Of a stretch of DNA of 64,000 nt, positions 25,801-34,834 are shown piece after piece. The notes under the pieces are model-generated. The model ran no database searches. It saw only the letters and a program-made list of their open reading frames with translations, and had not been told where the DNA came from. The stretch's first letter is position 1. Every line of letters starts with the position of its first letter. This DNA is from an uncultured Draconibacterium sp. (GTDB lineage: Bacteria > Bacteroidota > Bacteroidia > Bacteroidales > Prolixibacteraceae): contig NZ_OY781981.1 of the NCBI RefSeq assembly GCF_963677565.1, positions 2,095,001-2,159,000 of the forward strand, written 5' to 3'. The position numbers and the translations under genes were made by a program.

Positions 25801-27036
25801 TTAACTTTCTTCTAAAAGCGGATTCAGAATGACTTTATCTCCTTCCTTAAGTCCGCTTTTTATTTGTATAAATTCTTCGTTCTCGAATCCGACTGTTACC
25901 AACGTTTTCTCTTTGTTATTATGCTTTCTGAGGTAAACAAAATTTTCACCATTTTCTTTAATAATCGCATTTATAGGAACATACAGGGCTTCTTGTTCAT
26001 CTGCCAAAATTATTGCGTTGTTGCTCGACATTGCAGGTTTTAACCCTTCATTCGATTCATCAAGGTGAATGATAACCTTAAAAACTTTCATGTCAAAATC
26101 TTTGTGGTCTTCGCCAACCCGTGCAATCGATTTTATATTGCCATCGATAATTACTCCTTCCAGTGCATCAAACGAAACCCGAACTTTATCGCCAACATTT
26201 ATCTTCGAAATATCTATTTCTTTTACGTAAGTTTCCGAAATTACTTCTGACATGTCGGGTAAAGTGGCAATTGGTGGCCCGTTCGACCAGGTTGAAATGT
26301 CGCCGTCTTTACTGTATTTAGTACCATCCCAGCTTTCGCCAAAAATTACAATTCCATCTTCAGGAGCCGTAATGCGGGCAGCCTGCATAGCTTGTTGAAA
26401 CTTGCTTATTCTTTCTGTGCTTCGTTTTACTCTTTCTTCCGATCGGGCAACCTGCATTTTAAGTTTGTTTTGCTCAAGCAGGTAATCACGCTGTTTTTTA
26501 GCAATTAAATTTTCTGCTTTTTTGTAAGTCATCTGAGCTTTTCGTTGATAGGCAGCCGATTCGTAAATAGACTGTTCCAGATCAATCTTATTGTATTCCA
26601 GGTCGAGTTTTGCATTCTTTATATCTTCCCGAAGCGCAGTTAATCTAACAGTACTGTCGATCTTTGCATTCTTCAAATCAGCTTCTTCTGTTTCAAGGTT
26701 TTGCTGTTCTTCGCGCATTCCTGATATAATCTGACTGGCATCGAGCTGAATGATAAAATCACCTTTTTTTACGTATTTACCGTCTTGAGCAAGATCCAGT
26801 ATTTTAAGCTGCCAAATCCTAAGGTCCCGGTCGCCAAGAATTTTAGGCATCGGGATGGGTGTTGCTACCAATCCGTTAATTTCTCCTTTGCAGTTTAACG
26901 TAGCCTCAAAAGTACCTTTTTCGACCACAAAAAACTTCTCTGATTTGCCGGATGAGAGGGACCCTGCAAAAGCTGCAATTACAATAACGCAAAATACAAT
27001 TGCAGTTATTATTATATGTTTTCTTTTTACGGCCAT
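25801..27036 (-). CDS. Periplasmic adaptor (HlyD/MacA-like membrane fusion protein), second copy in operon
   Basis: 411 aa. An N-terminal membrane anchor (about 7-25) replaces the lipoprotein Cys of many MacA proteins. Then come a lipoyl half-motif (KKGDFIIQLDAS), a long coiled-coil hairpin (about 105-215), a second lipoyl half and a beta-barrel region with VGDKVRVSFDALEG. The last part has LKEGDKVILNP, a standard adaptor ending. It is the last gene of the minus-strand efflux set; its start is 4 bp from the TolC-like stop. Such adaptors bridge an inner-membrane ABC permease and an outer-membrane channel. It shares architecture with the adaptor at 29937-31325. Confidence 0.88.
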   Translation of the reverse strand: MAVKRKHIIITAIVFCVIVIAAFAGSLSSGKSEKFFVVEKGTFEATLNCKGEINGLVATPIPMPKILGDRDLRIWQLKILDLAQDGKYVKKGDFIIQLDASQIISGMREEQQNLETEEADLKNAKIDSTVRLTALREDIKNAKLDLEYNKIDLEQSIYESAAYQRKAQMTYKKAENLIAKKQRDYLLEQNKLKMQVARSEERVKRSTERISKFQQAMQAARITAPEDGIVIFGESWDGTKYSKDGDISTWSNGPPIATLPDMSEVISETYVKEIDISKINVGDKVRVSFDALEGVIIDGNIKSIARVGEDHKDFDMKVFKVIIHLDESNEGLKPAMSSNNAIILADEQEALYVPINAIIKENGENFVYLRKHNNKEKTLVTVGFENEEFIQIKSGLKEGDKVILNPLLEES

Positions 27037-27039
27037 AAC

Positions 27040-28521
27040 CTAGTTTTCTAAAAGTTTGTCGTAATCGGCTTCAAGCGGCTGCTTTTTCTCAAAATCAAAA
27101 AGTGTTAAACTTCTGAGTCTATAATAGGCCGACCAGTAATCGCGTAATCGCGATAAGTAAGCCATACGAGCCGTTTCCTGGTCATTGCTTGCAATGTTTA
27201 GCCGGGTTACATCAATCTTTCCGATCAGGAAACGCTGAAAGGTAACATTGTATCCCATTTGGGCAACAGTATCGGCTTTAGCAGCAGTGTAAACCTGTCC
27301 GGCCTGAAGATTGAATTCCAACACACTTTGGTAAATGTCCTGTTCAAAATCAATACGTTCCTGTTCAATTGTTGCCAGGGCAACTTCTTTGTTTGATTTA
27401 GCCATTGAATAACGTCCTTTTCCTCGCCCCCAATCAACAATTGGAATATTTAGCCCCAGACTAAAAACCTGGCTTTTATCGGGTTCGGTGTAGACATCAT
27501 CAAAATTATCGGCACTTTTGTTTAATCCGTACATGGCATAAAGTGTAGTATTCAATCCTCGTTCTGATTTAGCTATAGCAACATTTTCATCTTGCTCCAA
27601 ACGTTGTTGTTGATGATTTAGAATTTCCGGATTATTTTTTATTGCTTCATTTATAGCATCTTCCGGATTGATTTGCAATTCGGGTATTTCGCTGGGAACA
27701 ACACATTTTATGATTGTTTCTTTTGGAAGCCCCAAAAAAGAGTTCAGCATTGCCTGTGCTCTTTTTTCGCCCAGGTTAGCAATATTCAGTGCTTGTTCGC
27801 TATTCAGCAACCGAAGTTCCAGTTCAAGTAATTCATCCTGGGTAACTGTTCCCACCTGAAAACGTCCTTTACCTATTTTATAAAGCGTGTCGGCATTGGC
27901 GTAGTTCATTTCCGCAATATTTTTCTGAATCTGGGCATTGATTAATCCAAAAAAGCGCGAGGTAGACGTTACACGTAGGTCTTCAACATCCTGAATGAAT
28001 TCTTTTTTGGCTTTTTCGAATTTCAACGGCTCAATTTTCGATTCCCATTTCAGACGGTTGTAACCATTCAATTCTTGCGAAAATCCAATACTAATGGGAG
28101 TGGCATTGAATGAAGTGTTTTTGTCGCCACCAAGGTTTTTAATCATTCCCAACTCCGAACGTAGAAATACCTGACCGCCTGTTAAAGTAACATTTTGTAC
28201 TGCCGAAACGGAGACTTCAGAGTTAAAATATTCGCGTAAGCGGAACTCATCCTCGTTGGTTTCAAAGTTGTATTCGCGGTTGCTGAAGCGATTAAAATCG
28301 GCAGGATTGGCACTTAAAGAAATACTTGGTAAACGCTCGGCTTTATAAAACCGATGTTCCCAGTAGCTGGCCAAATACATGTTTTTGTTTCGGAAAGCAT
28401 CAATTGATTGTTCTGATGCAAGATCGATTACTTCGGGCAATGTTAATACCAGTTCTTCCTGGGCTGCAACAAATCCTGTAAGGCCCAGATATAAAATAAA
28501 TGATAAATATATTTTTTTCAT
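27040..28521 (-). CDS. TolC-family outer-membrane efflux channel
   Basis: 493 aa with a signal peptide (MKKIYLSFILYLGLTGFVAAQ). The two-fold repeat of the OEP/TolC family is seen as long amphipathic helices (about 155-225 and 365-440). Typical phrases are LTLPEVIDLASEQS near the start, IGKGRFQVGTVTQDELLELELRLLNSEQAL, and FSLGLNIPIVDWGRGKGRYSMAKS. It forms the trimeric outer-membrane duct for the ABC efflux set around it. It lies 23 bp downstream of the permease gene and 3 bp before the second adaptor gene. Confidence 0.9.
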   Translation of the reverse strand: MKKIYLSFILYLGLTGFVAAQEELVLTLPEVIDLASEQSIDAFRNKNMYLASYWEHRFYKAERLPSISLSANPADFNRFSNREYNFETNEDEFRLREYFNSEVSVSAVQNVTLTGGQVFLRSELGMIKNLGGDKNTSFNATPISIGFSQELNGYNRLKWESKIEPLKFEKAKKEFIQDVEDLRVTSTSRFFGLINAQIQKNIAEMNYANADTLYKIGKGRFQVGTVTQDELLELELRLLNSEQALNIANLGEKRAQAMLNSFLGLPKETIIKCVVPSEIPELQINPEDAINEAIKNNPEILNHQQQRLEQDENVAIAKSERGLNTTLYAMYGLNKSADNFDDVYTEPDKSQVFSLGLNIPIVDWGRGKGRYSMAKSNKEVALATIEQERIDFEQDIYQSVLEFNLQAGQVYTAAKADTVAQMGYNVTFQRFLIGKIDVTRLNIASNDQETARMAYLSRLRDYWSAYYRLRSLTLFDFEKKQPLEADYDKLLEN

Positions 28522-28544
28522 TTTTATTGTTTTCAGGTTAATTT

Positions 28545-29918
28545 TTATGATCGAAGACTTACTACAGGATCGTTTGCAGCGGCGCGTTTAGCGGGCAGGT
28601 ATCCAAAAATAATTCCAACACCAACAGATACCCCAAAGGCAATAAAAATGCTAAATGCAGAAACAATTGTTTTAATATCGAACATAGCAGTAATTACTTT
28701 TGAGAGTACAACTCCGAGAATAATCCCGATAATTCCTCCTGTTAAACTTATTAGTGTAGACTCGGAAAGAAACTGTGCAATAATGTCTTTTTGTTTCGCT
28801 CCCAACGCCTGACGAACGCCAATTTCGCGAATACGTTCAAGTACTGAAGCCAACATGATATTCATGATACCAATTCCACCAACAACCAACGAAATACCTG
28901 CTATCACACCCAAAACAATGTTGAATATCTTTTTTGTTTTTTGTTGTTGTTTGAGGAGCAATTCAGGAATTGTAACTTCAAAATCGTAAAGTTCGGAGTG
29001 GCGCCGGAGCAACATACGTTTTATTAACGTAGCCGAATTACTCAGTTGTTCCGTTTCTTTTATCTGAACGATGATCTTATCGAGCTGATTCAGATTGTCA
29101 TCTGTATCAACAGGTTCTTCCGTTTGTTCACGTCCTCCATAAATAACCACCATGCCGTCGCCACCATTGCTTTTATTGGCATTTAAAACCTCGTCGGCAC
29201 GAATAAGCGAACGGTTTTTAAAACGAAGCAGCATGGTGTGTACAGGAATAAAAATTTTATTGTCGGAACTACTTATTCCCAACTCGTCGGAAGCGGAAGC
29301 CGTAAAATCGCGTCTTTCCACAACGCCAATTATTTTCAACCAGATTTGACCACATTTTATGTATTGTCCAATGGGATTTTGCTGGCGAAAAAACTGCTCT
29401 TTAATATTGTTTCCAATAACACAAACAGGTAATCCTTTTTCAATTTGAGTGGAATTAAAGCGATTTCCCTCAGCTAGTTGCATGTTAAACAGATCGAAGT
29501 AATGATTATCAATTCCTTCGAGTACAACGGGCTTACTTATACCGTCTAACAGGGCCGAATAGTTAAACGAGATAACCGGAGTGATTCGTTCAACGGTAGG
29601 AACTATTTTTTTAATGGCCTCAACATCAAGGAGCGTGAGACCTTTCGAGAATTTTTTTGCTGTGGGCTGACCGTTGCCGTTACTTTCTCCTCCTTCCGAC
29701 AACGAATAAGTGCTGGGTGTAATAACAATATTATTAACTCCAACCAGCTTTATTTGTTCCAGAATCTCCTGTTCGGCTCCGTTACCGATAGCCATCATGC
29801 TGATTACGGCGGCAACACCAAAAATAATCCCAAGGGCGGTAAGTATCGATTTCAAGCGATTGGCAATAATGGCTTCAACCGCTATCAGAATGTCATGTAA
29901 ATATCTTTTAATAAACAT
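28545..29918 (-). CDS. MacB-type ABC transporter permease (no fused ATPase)
   Basis: 457 aa. The N-terminal helix (LKSILTALGIIFGVAAVISMMAIG, about 22-45) is followed by a long periplasmic MacB-PCD domain. Three C-terminal helices carry the FtsX signature GGIGIMNIMLASVLERIREIGVRQALGAKQKDI and the ending PAKRAAANDPVVSLRS. MacB proper carries an N-terminal ATPase; here it is absent and no ATPase gene lies in the cluster, so the energising subunit must come from elsewhere. Located between the first adaptor and the TolC-like gene with 18- and 23-bp gaps. Confidence 0.9.
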   Translation of the reverse strand: MFIKRYLHDILIAVEAIIANRLKSILTALGIIFGVAAVISMMAIGNGAEQEILEQIKLVGVNNIVITPSTYSLSEGGESNGNGQPTAKKFSKGLTLLDVEAIKKIVPTVERITPVISFNYSALLDGISKPVVLEGIDNHYFDLFNMQLAEGNRFNSTQIEKGLPVCVIGNNIKEQFFRQQNPIGQYIKCGQIWLKIIGVVERRDFTASASDELGISSSDNKIFIPVHTMLLRFKNRSLIRADEVLNANKSNGGDGMVVIYGGREQTEEPVDTDDNLNQLDKIIVQIKETEQLSNSATLIKRMLLRRHSELYDFEVTIPELLLKQQQKTKKIFNIVLGVIAGISLVVGGIGIMNIMLASVLERIREIGVRQALGAKQKDIIAQFLSESTLISLTGGIIGIILGVVLSKVITAMFDIKTIVSAFSIFIAFGVSVGVGIIFGYLPAKRAAANDPVVSLRS

Positions 29919-29936
29919 TTTGTTCTGTTTGAGTGG

Positions 29937-31325
29937 TTAGTTGGCAGAAGTAATTACTACACCCGGAGGTAATGTTAGTCCCTCAGGAAGTTCCGGTGTT
30001 TTTTCCGCTTCTTTTTGTTCTTTCTTTTTTGCTGCTTCCTCGGCAGCTTTTTCAGCTGCCTTTCGCTTCATCTCGGCATAAATTTCAAAACCCGAAAATT
30101 TATAATCATCTGCATCTTCGGGTTGCAAAAGCTGTAATTCCTGGCCTTCTTCAAGTCCCTGGTTAATCACAATATAATTTTCGTTGGCTTCGCCGGGTTC
30201 AACAATCTGCCTGGTTTTTGAATCGGCAAGGAAAACAAACGATAAACTATCATTTGAAAATACCGCCTCAATTGGCACATAAGTAGCATTTTCGATATAA
30301 CTGGCTTGTATCGTGTTGCTGGTGGTCATTGCCGGTTTTAGATCCGGATCAGAACCATCAACTTTTATTTTTACTTCAAAAACCTTTGCATCACTTTTAG
30401 GCATCAATTGCCCCATGTTTGCCACGGTGGCTACTTCGCCGGTTAATGTTTTATCAGGGAAAGCATCAATTCCAATTCGTACTTTCTGCCCGGGTTTTAT
30501 AAGGGCAATGTCAATTTCGTTAATGAAGGTTTTTGTAACCAGGTTATCCATATTCGGGAAAGTGGCAATAATCGGGCTCCATTGCGATACGCGTGAACCT
30601 GTTTCAACTGTGCCTCCCCATTCATACTGATGGTAGGAAATAATGCCGGCTTTGGGCGAATAAATAATCAGCTGTTCCATTAATTCTTCCAGCGCGTCAA
30701 CACGTTCTTTTACCTGTTTGTAGGTTATGTATTTACGGTTTACTTTGTTAATTTCCTGTTGTGTTTTTAAGGTGTATGCCTGTTTCGATTGTTCTAATTT
30801 TCGCGAAGCTTTATCGTAATCCATTCTAACCTTTTTTTGTTCCGACGGCGATTCATAAATCGATTCGTCAACGGCAATTTTGCGTTCTTCAACATCCAGC
30901 TGGGCGTTAATAATCTGGTCGCGTTCGTTGCTGAGTGTAAGGTTCGAATCGATCTTGCTATCGTTGTATTCCGACAAGGTTTTTTCCAGTTCGTCCTGGG
31001 CATCTTTTAACTGTTCCTGAACGGCCTGATGGTCGAGCGTGGCTACATAATCTCCCGAATCGACATAAGTTCCTTCTTCAACAATATCAGTAATTGTGAG
31101 TGTTGAAATGCGGGTTTGTCGATCTTTCATTTTTTCGGGAACATAAACATGGTCGGAATTTTCCGACTCAAGTTGCCCGCTTGAGTACACCAGTACTTCA
31201 AATGGGCCTTTCAGAACTTTTGTAGTAATTTGTGTGGTTTCGTTTTTCGAACCTGAAAAAATAATGATAACCACGAACAGTATAATTACTGCCATGGCGG
31301 CAAACAGCCAATTTTTTTTCTTCAT
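29937..31325 (-). CDS. Periplasmic adaptor (HlyD/MacA-like), first gene of efflux operon
   Basis: 462 aa. An N-terminal membrane helix (about 5-24) precedes the lipoyl/coiled-coil/beta-barrel layout, with coiled coil about 95-215 and IKPGQKVRIGIDAFPDKTLTGEV in the barrel region. The C-terminus is unusual: about 45 residues rich in Lys, Glu and Ala (KRKAAEKAAEEAAKKKEQK) followed by a Pro-rich tail PELPEGLTLPPG. This tail is missing from the second adaptor and may contact the permease, the channel or the cell wall. No consensus promoter was found in the 245 bp upstream. Confidence 0.88.
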   Translation of the reverse strand: MKKKNWLFAAMAVIILFVVIIIFSGSKNETTQITTKVLKGPFEVLVYSSGQLESENSDHVYVPEKMKDRQTRISTLTITDIVEEGTYVDSGDYVATLDHQAVQEQLKDAQDELEKTLSEYNDSKIDSNLTLSNERDQIINAQLDVEERKIAVDESIYESPSEQKKVRMDYDKASRKLEQSKQAYTLKTQQEINKVNRKYITYKQVKERVDALEELMEQLIIYSPKAGIISYHQYEWGGTVETGSRVSQWSPIIATFPNMDNLVTKTFINEIDIALIKPGQKVRIGIDAFPDKTLTGEVATVANMGQLMPKSDAKVFEVKIKVDGSDPDLKPAMTTSNTIQASYIENATYVPIEAVFSNDSLSFVFLADSKTRQIVEPGEANENYIVINQGLEEGQELQLLQPEDADDYKFSGFEIYAEMKRKAAEKAAEEAAKKKEQKEAEKTPELPEGLTLPPGVVITSAN

Positions 31326-31570
31326 TTTTGGTATGCTTTAAGTTTTCAATGGTAACGGGTAGGGTAGTGCATGAGGGGATACTTTTTATGTCGAATTTTG
31401 AGTACTTTGTTTCATGATTTTAGTTTTCGTTTCTGGTTGAATAATTGTTTTGTTCTGTTTTACAAAAATTATGCCTTGGCTTAATTCGAACGAAAGAAAC
31501 GAAAAATAATTATAAAATTTTGTTAAATAAACTTCAAATAAACTAAAAGAATAGTTTTTTAACTGAAAGT

Positions 31571-32482
31571 TCAGTTGCGTACTTTGGCTTTTGTTGAAAA
31601 AATGCCTGCCTGCGCCAATGTCATTACCAAAACACCAATTACGGTTACCATTCCTCCAATAAACTGGTGAAAGACAGGAAAGGTATGGAAAACAAGATAA
31701 GCACCAATTAGTACAAAAATTCCCTTTAAGGTTTGTACCACGGCAGATCGCGATGCATCGATAAACTGATAGGAATAATAGACTGTTAAGATGGCAATAA
31801 ATTCGAGGAATGCCCCAATTGAAATATTGGCAAAAGCTTTTGATGGAATAGTTGCAACTGGGCTGTAAATGAAAAATGCGATAAGTGAAAACGTAAATAA
31901 CCAGGTGTAACGGTTTAAGTTAAACAACTCGGGACTGATGTTTTTTACATGAACTTTTACAATAAGCGTTGCAGTGGTGGCAAAAATGGCATTGATAACC
32001 ACAACTCCAGTGCCTGCAATAAACAAGGTTTTTAAACTTGTTCCGCCGGTGTAACTAATCACAAAGGTACCGATAAGCGCCAGAAAAGCACCAATAACCT
32101 CAATCCAGCCAAATTTCTCCTTGAGCAAAATAATACCTCCCAAAGTAACCATAACCGGAAAAAGGTTGCCAATAAACGAAGTGATGGAAGGATCGGGAAT
32201 AATATTAACGGAAATAAAGAAGGAAGTCGTTGTCAGGATTTCAAGAACACCGAGTAGTACAAGGATACGTTTTTGTTTTTTATCGAGAACTTTTAATTGA
32301 CCAAGCTTTTTGTTTTTAAGCGCAAAAAGAAAGCTAAACAACACACCAAAGCCACACCAGTAAATACCAAACTGCGTTAAATGAACTTCGTTTAACGCAG
32401 CTTTGCTAAAAATATAAACATTTGAGAAAGCTATTGTGGCAACCAGCGCCAACAGGTATCCTTTAAATGTGGCTGTTTTCAT
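31571..32482 (-). CDS. EamA/DMT-family transporter
   Basis: 303 aa, ten predicted membrane helices in two EamA repeats (about 8-140 and 155-295). The first repeat includes FGWIEVIGAFLALIGTFVIS and the second GAYLVFHTFPVFHQFIGGMVTVIGVLVM. Drug/metabolite transporters of this kind export amino acids or other small metabolites at the inner membrane. No substrate can be read from the sequence. It is separated from the efflux operon by a 245-bp gap with no recognised element. Confidence 0.88.
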   Translation of the reverse strand: MKTATFKGYLLALVATIAFSNVYIFSKAALNEVHLTQFGIYWCGFGVLFSFLFALKNKKLGQLKVLDKKQKRILVLLGVLEILTTTSFFISVNIIPDPSITSFIGNLFPVMVTLGGIILLKEKFGWIEVIGAFLALIGTFVISYTGGTSLKTLFIAGTGVVVINAIFATTATLIVKVHVKNISPELFNLNRYTWLFTFSLIAFFIYSPVATIPSKAFANISIGAFLEFIAILTVYYSYQFIDASRSAVVQTLKGIFVLIGAYLVFHTFPVFHQFIGGMVTVIGVLVMTLAQAGIFSTKAKVRN

Positions 32483-32532
32483 TTCTTATAATTGAGTTAT
32501 TCTTCTGGTTTCACCATCAGCAGAAGTAGTGG

Positions 32533-32540
32533 CAAAGATA
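32533..32540 (-). promoter_or_regulatory. Candidate -7 box for the EamA gene
   Basis: TATCTTTG on the minus strand (CAAAGATA on plus), 50 bp upstream of the ATG at 32482. The nearest TTTG on that strand lies only 11 bp further upstream, so the -33 element is not convincing. Confidence 0.45.
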
Positions 32541-32648
32541 GAAAATGAAAACAAAGTGAAAAGTGATATTTTTGAATGGCAACTTAAGGTTTTATTGATG
32601 TTGTAAGACGAAAGAAATGAATGTTTTACGTATTTTAAAATGGAATAA

Positions 32649-32679
32649 TTTGGGTTTTTCGAAAGGATTATTAGTTTTG
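32649..32679 (+). promoter_or_regulatory. Bacteroidota-type promoter for the small membrane protein
   Basis: TTTG at 32649-32652, 19-bp spacer, TAGTTTTG at 32672-32679. This is an exact match to TTTG-N19-TAnnTTTG. It lies inside the extended 91-codon frame beginning at 32617, which argues that translation starts downstream, at 32707. Confidence 0.7.
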
Positions 32680-32706
32680 CGATACATAATGTTAGAAACC
32701 AGCAAG

Positions 32707-32892
32707 ATGACAAAAACCCGAAAAACATTGTTGATAGCATTTTTACTACTTTCTTTTATTTTAGTCGGTGTGGGATCGTACGCCAAAGCTGAGCATTGGA
32801 ATCATACTGATTGCTGCAGTTTTGTGCTGGCCGGATTAATTTTCGGAATAGGAGCACTGGTAATTGCCATGTGGCGACCAAAATTGAAGTAG
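32707..32892 (+). CDS. Small two-helix membrane protein (GldL-like N-terminal hairpin)
   Basis: 61 aa from the ATG at 32707, chosen because a consensus promoter sits just upstream. Two hydrophobic segments (about 8-26 and 38-55) flank a short loop containing KAEHWNH and a CC pair, and the tail is basic (WRPKLK). The arrangement, helix then KxxHW then helix, resembles small Bacteroidota membrane proteins and the N-terminus of GldL, where a [KR]-x-x-HW motif follows the first helix. Function unknown; similarity to GldL is by eye only. Confidence 0.6.
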   Translation: MTKTRKTLLIAFLLLSFILVGVGSYAKAEHWNHTDCCSFVLAGLIFGIGALVIAMWRPKLK

Positions 32893-32893
32893 C

Positions 32894-32926
32894 ATTAAAC
32901 AGCAATTAAACAGCAATTAAACAGCA
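32894..32926. repeat. Three tandem copies of an 11-bp unit
   Basis: ATTAAACAGCA is repeated three times without mismatch directly after the stop of the 61-aa protein gene. No function is evident; it may be slippage-prone. Confidence 0.8.
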
Positions 32927-33006
32927 ATCAATTCCTTGATTTAAGTACTTTTCTTAACCCAACATTAACCTTCCTGTAACTTTCAGCTGCAATCTTCAGA
33001 ATCGAT

Positions 33007-33014
33007 TATCTTTG
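33007..33014 (+). promoter_or_regulatory. Candidate -7 box for pgi
   Basis: TATCTTTG matches TAnnTTTG. A TTTC at 32981-32984 stands 22 bp upstream as a one-mismatch -33 element. The pgi ATG is at 33108, giving a leader of about 85-90 nt. Confidence 0.55.
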
Positions 33015-33107
33015 TATTGATATCAATTGATTATTAACTAACGGACGACTGCAGCACCAGGTTTGAAGCAAACTTCAGGCTTCGGTCTTCCTGCTTAAAA
33101 CAAAAAT

Positions 33108-34754
33108 ATGTTACCTAAAGTCAATCCTATTGAAACTAAAGCCTGGCAAAAGCTGGAAGAAATTTATTTTGAGTTTGAAGGCACTCACATGAAAGACCTT
33201 TTTGCAGCAGATGCAGATCGGTTTGAAAAGTACTCCCTGAAATTTGAAGATATCCTGCTCGACTTCTCGAAGAACATTGTTAGCGATGAGGTGAAGACCA
33301 CTTTGGTTGAACTGGCCGAAGAGTGTGGTTTGAAAGAGGCTATTTCTGCGATGTTTTCAGGAAAGAAAATTAATGCCACCGAAGATCGTGCAGTACTTCA
33401 TGTGGCTTTGCGCAACCGCAGCAATACACCGATTGTGGTCGACGGCGAAGATGTAATGCCCGAAGTAAATGCAGTGCTCGACCAGATGAAAGGTTTTACT
33501 GCAAAGGTGATTTCCGGCGATTGGAAAGGTTACACTGGAAAAGCAATTACTGATATTGTAAATATTGGTATTGGTGGCTCGGATCTTGGTCCGCTTATGG
33601 TTACCGAAGCTTTAAAACCATACAAGAACCACTTGAAACTGCACTTTGTATCGAATGTGGACGGTACGCACATTGCCGAAACATTGAAAGAAGTTGATCC
33701 GGAAACTACCATGTTTATTGTGGCTTCGAAAACGTTTACTACCCAGGAAACCATGACCAATGCCAACACGGCAAAAGACTGGTTCCTCGAGTCGGCAAAA
33801 GATTTGGAGAACGTTGCCAAACACTTTGTGGCAGTTTCCACTAACGCCGATGCTGTTTCAGCATTTGGTATCGACACCGATAATATGTTCCGTTTCTGGA
33901 ACTGGGTTGGAGGTCGTTACTCGTTGTGGTCGGCAATTGGACTGAGCATTATGTTGGGCATTGGTTACGATAATTATATTGAGTTGCTGGAAGGTGCCCA
34001 TGCCATGGATAAACATTTCAGTGAAACTGATTTCGATAAAAATATACCTGTTATTCTTGCACTGATCGGTCTTTGGTACAACAATTTCTATGGTGCAGAG
34101 AGTGAAGCGATTCTTCCTTACGACCAGTACATGCACCGTTTTGCTGCTTATTTCCAGCAAGGAAACATGGAAAGCAACGGTAAATATGTTGACCGTAATG
34201 GCGAACAGGTAGACTACCAAACCGGCCCGATTATTTGGGGAGAGCCCGGAACGAACGGTCAGCACGCATTTTATCAGCTGATTCACCAGGGAACAAAACT
34301 GATTCCCTGCGACTTTATTGCTTCAGCAATAAACCACAATAAAGTGGGCGATCATCACCCGAAATTACTGGCCAACTTCTTCGCACAAACCGAAGCAATG
34401 ATGGTGGGTAAAACCGAGGAGCAGGTAGTTGCAGAATTAAAAGCTGTCGGTAAATCGGAAGCGGAAATTAAAGAACTGACACCGTTTAAAATATTCATGG
34501 GTAACATTCCAACCAATTCATTCCTGGTGAAACAATTAACACCACGGGTTTTGGGATCATTAATTGCCATGTACGAACACAAAATCTTTGTTCAGGGAAT
34601 TATCTGGAATATTTATAGTTTCGATCAATGGGGAGTTGAGTTGGGTAAACAACTGGCCAACGCCATTCTTCCAGAACTGAATAACGATGAAAAAGTAACA
34701 GGCCATGATGCATCAACCAATGGTTTGATTAATGCCTGGAAAGAAATGAGATAA
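33108..34754 (+). CDS. pgi: Glucose-6-phosphate isomerase
   Basis: 548 aa, the long bacterial/eukaryotic-type PGI. Both family signatures are complete: NWVGGRYSLWSAIG and IIWNIYSFDQWGVELGK. The sugar-phosphate loop IGIGGSDLGP and VSNVDGTH are also present. It interconverts glucose-6-phosphate and fructose-6-phosphate in the cytoplasm. It appears monocistronic, with its own promoter candidate and a terminator-like hairpin before the convergent gpsA. Confidence 0.97.
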   Translation: MLPKVNPIETKAWQKLEEIYFEFEGTHMKDLFAADADRFEKYSLKFEDILLDFSKNIVSDEVKTTLVELAEECGLKEAISAMFSGKKINATEDRAVLHVALRNRSNTPIVVDGEDVMPEVNAVLDQMKGFTAKVISGDWKGYTGKAITDIVNIGIGGSDLGPLMVTEALKPYKNHLKLHFVSNVDGTHIAETLKEVDPETTMFIVASKTFTTQETMTNANTAKDWFLESAKDLENVAKHFVAVSTNADAVSAFGIDTDNMFRFWNWVGGRYSLWSAIGLSIMLGIGYDNYIELLEGAHAMDKHFSETDFDKNIPVILALIGLWYNNFYGAESEAILPYDQYMHRFAAYFQQGNMESNGKYVDRNGEQVDYQTGPIIWGEPGTNGQHAFYQLIHQGTKLIPCDFIASAINHNKVGDHHPKLLANFFAQTEAMMVGKTEEQVVAELKAVGKSEAEIKELTPFKIFMGNIPTNSFLVKQLTPRVLGSLIAMYEHKIFVQGIIWNIYSFDQWGVELGKQLANAILPELNNDEKVTGHDASTNGLINAWKEMR

Positions 34755-34778
34755 GAAGATTCTCACCATAATTTTCTG

Positions 34779-34812
34779 AATGCCATTCGTTTTACGGGTG
34801 GCATTTTTTTAT
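34779..34812 (+). terminator. Terminator-like hairpin after pgi
   Basis: AATGCCA pairs with TGGCATT around a loop of about 12 nt, followed by a run of T. It lies about 25 bp after the pgi stop and before the convergent gpsA. Boundaries are good to one or two bases. Confidence 0.7.
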
Positions 34813-34834
34813 ATTGAAAACCTGTATTTATAAA

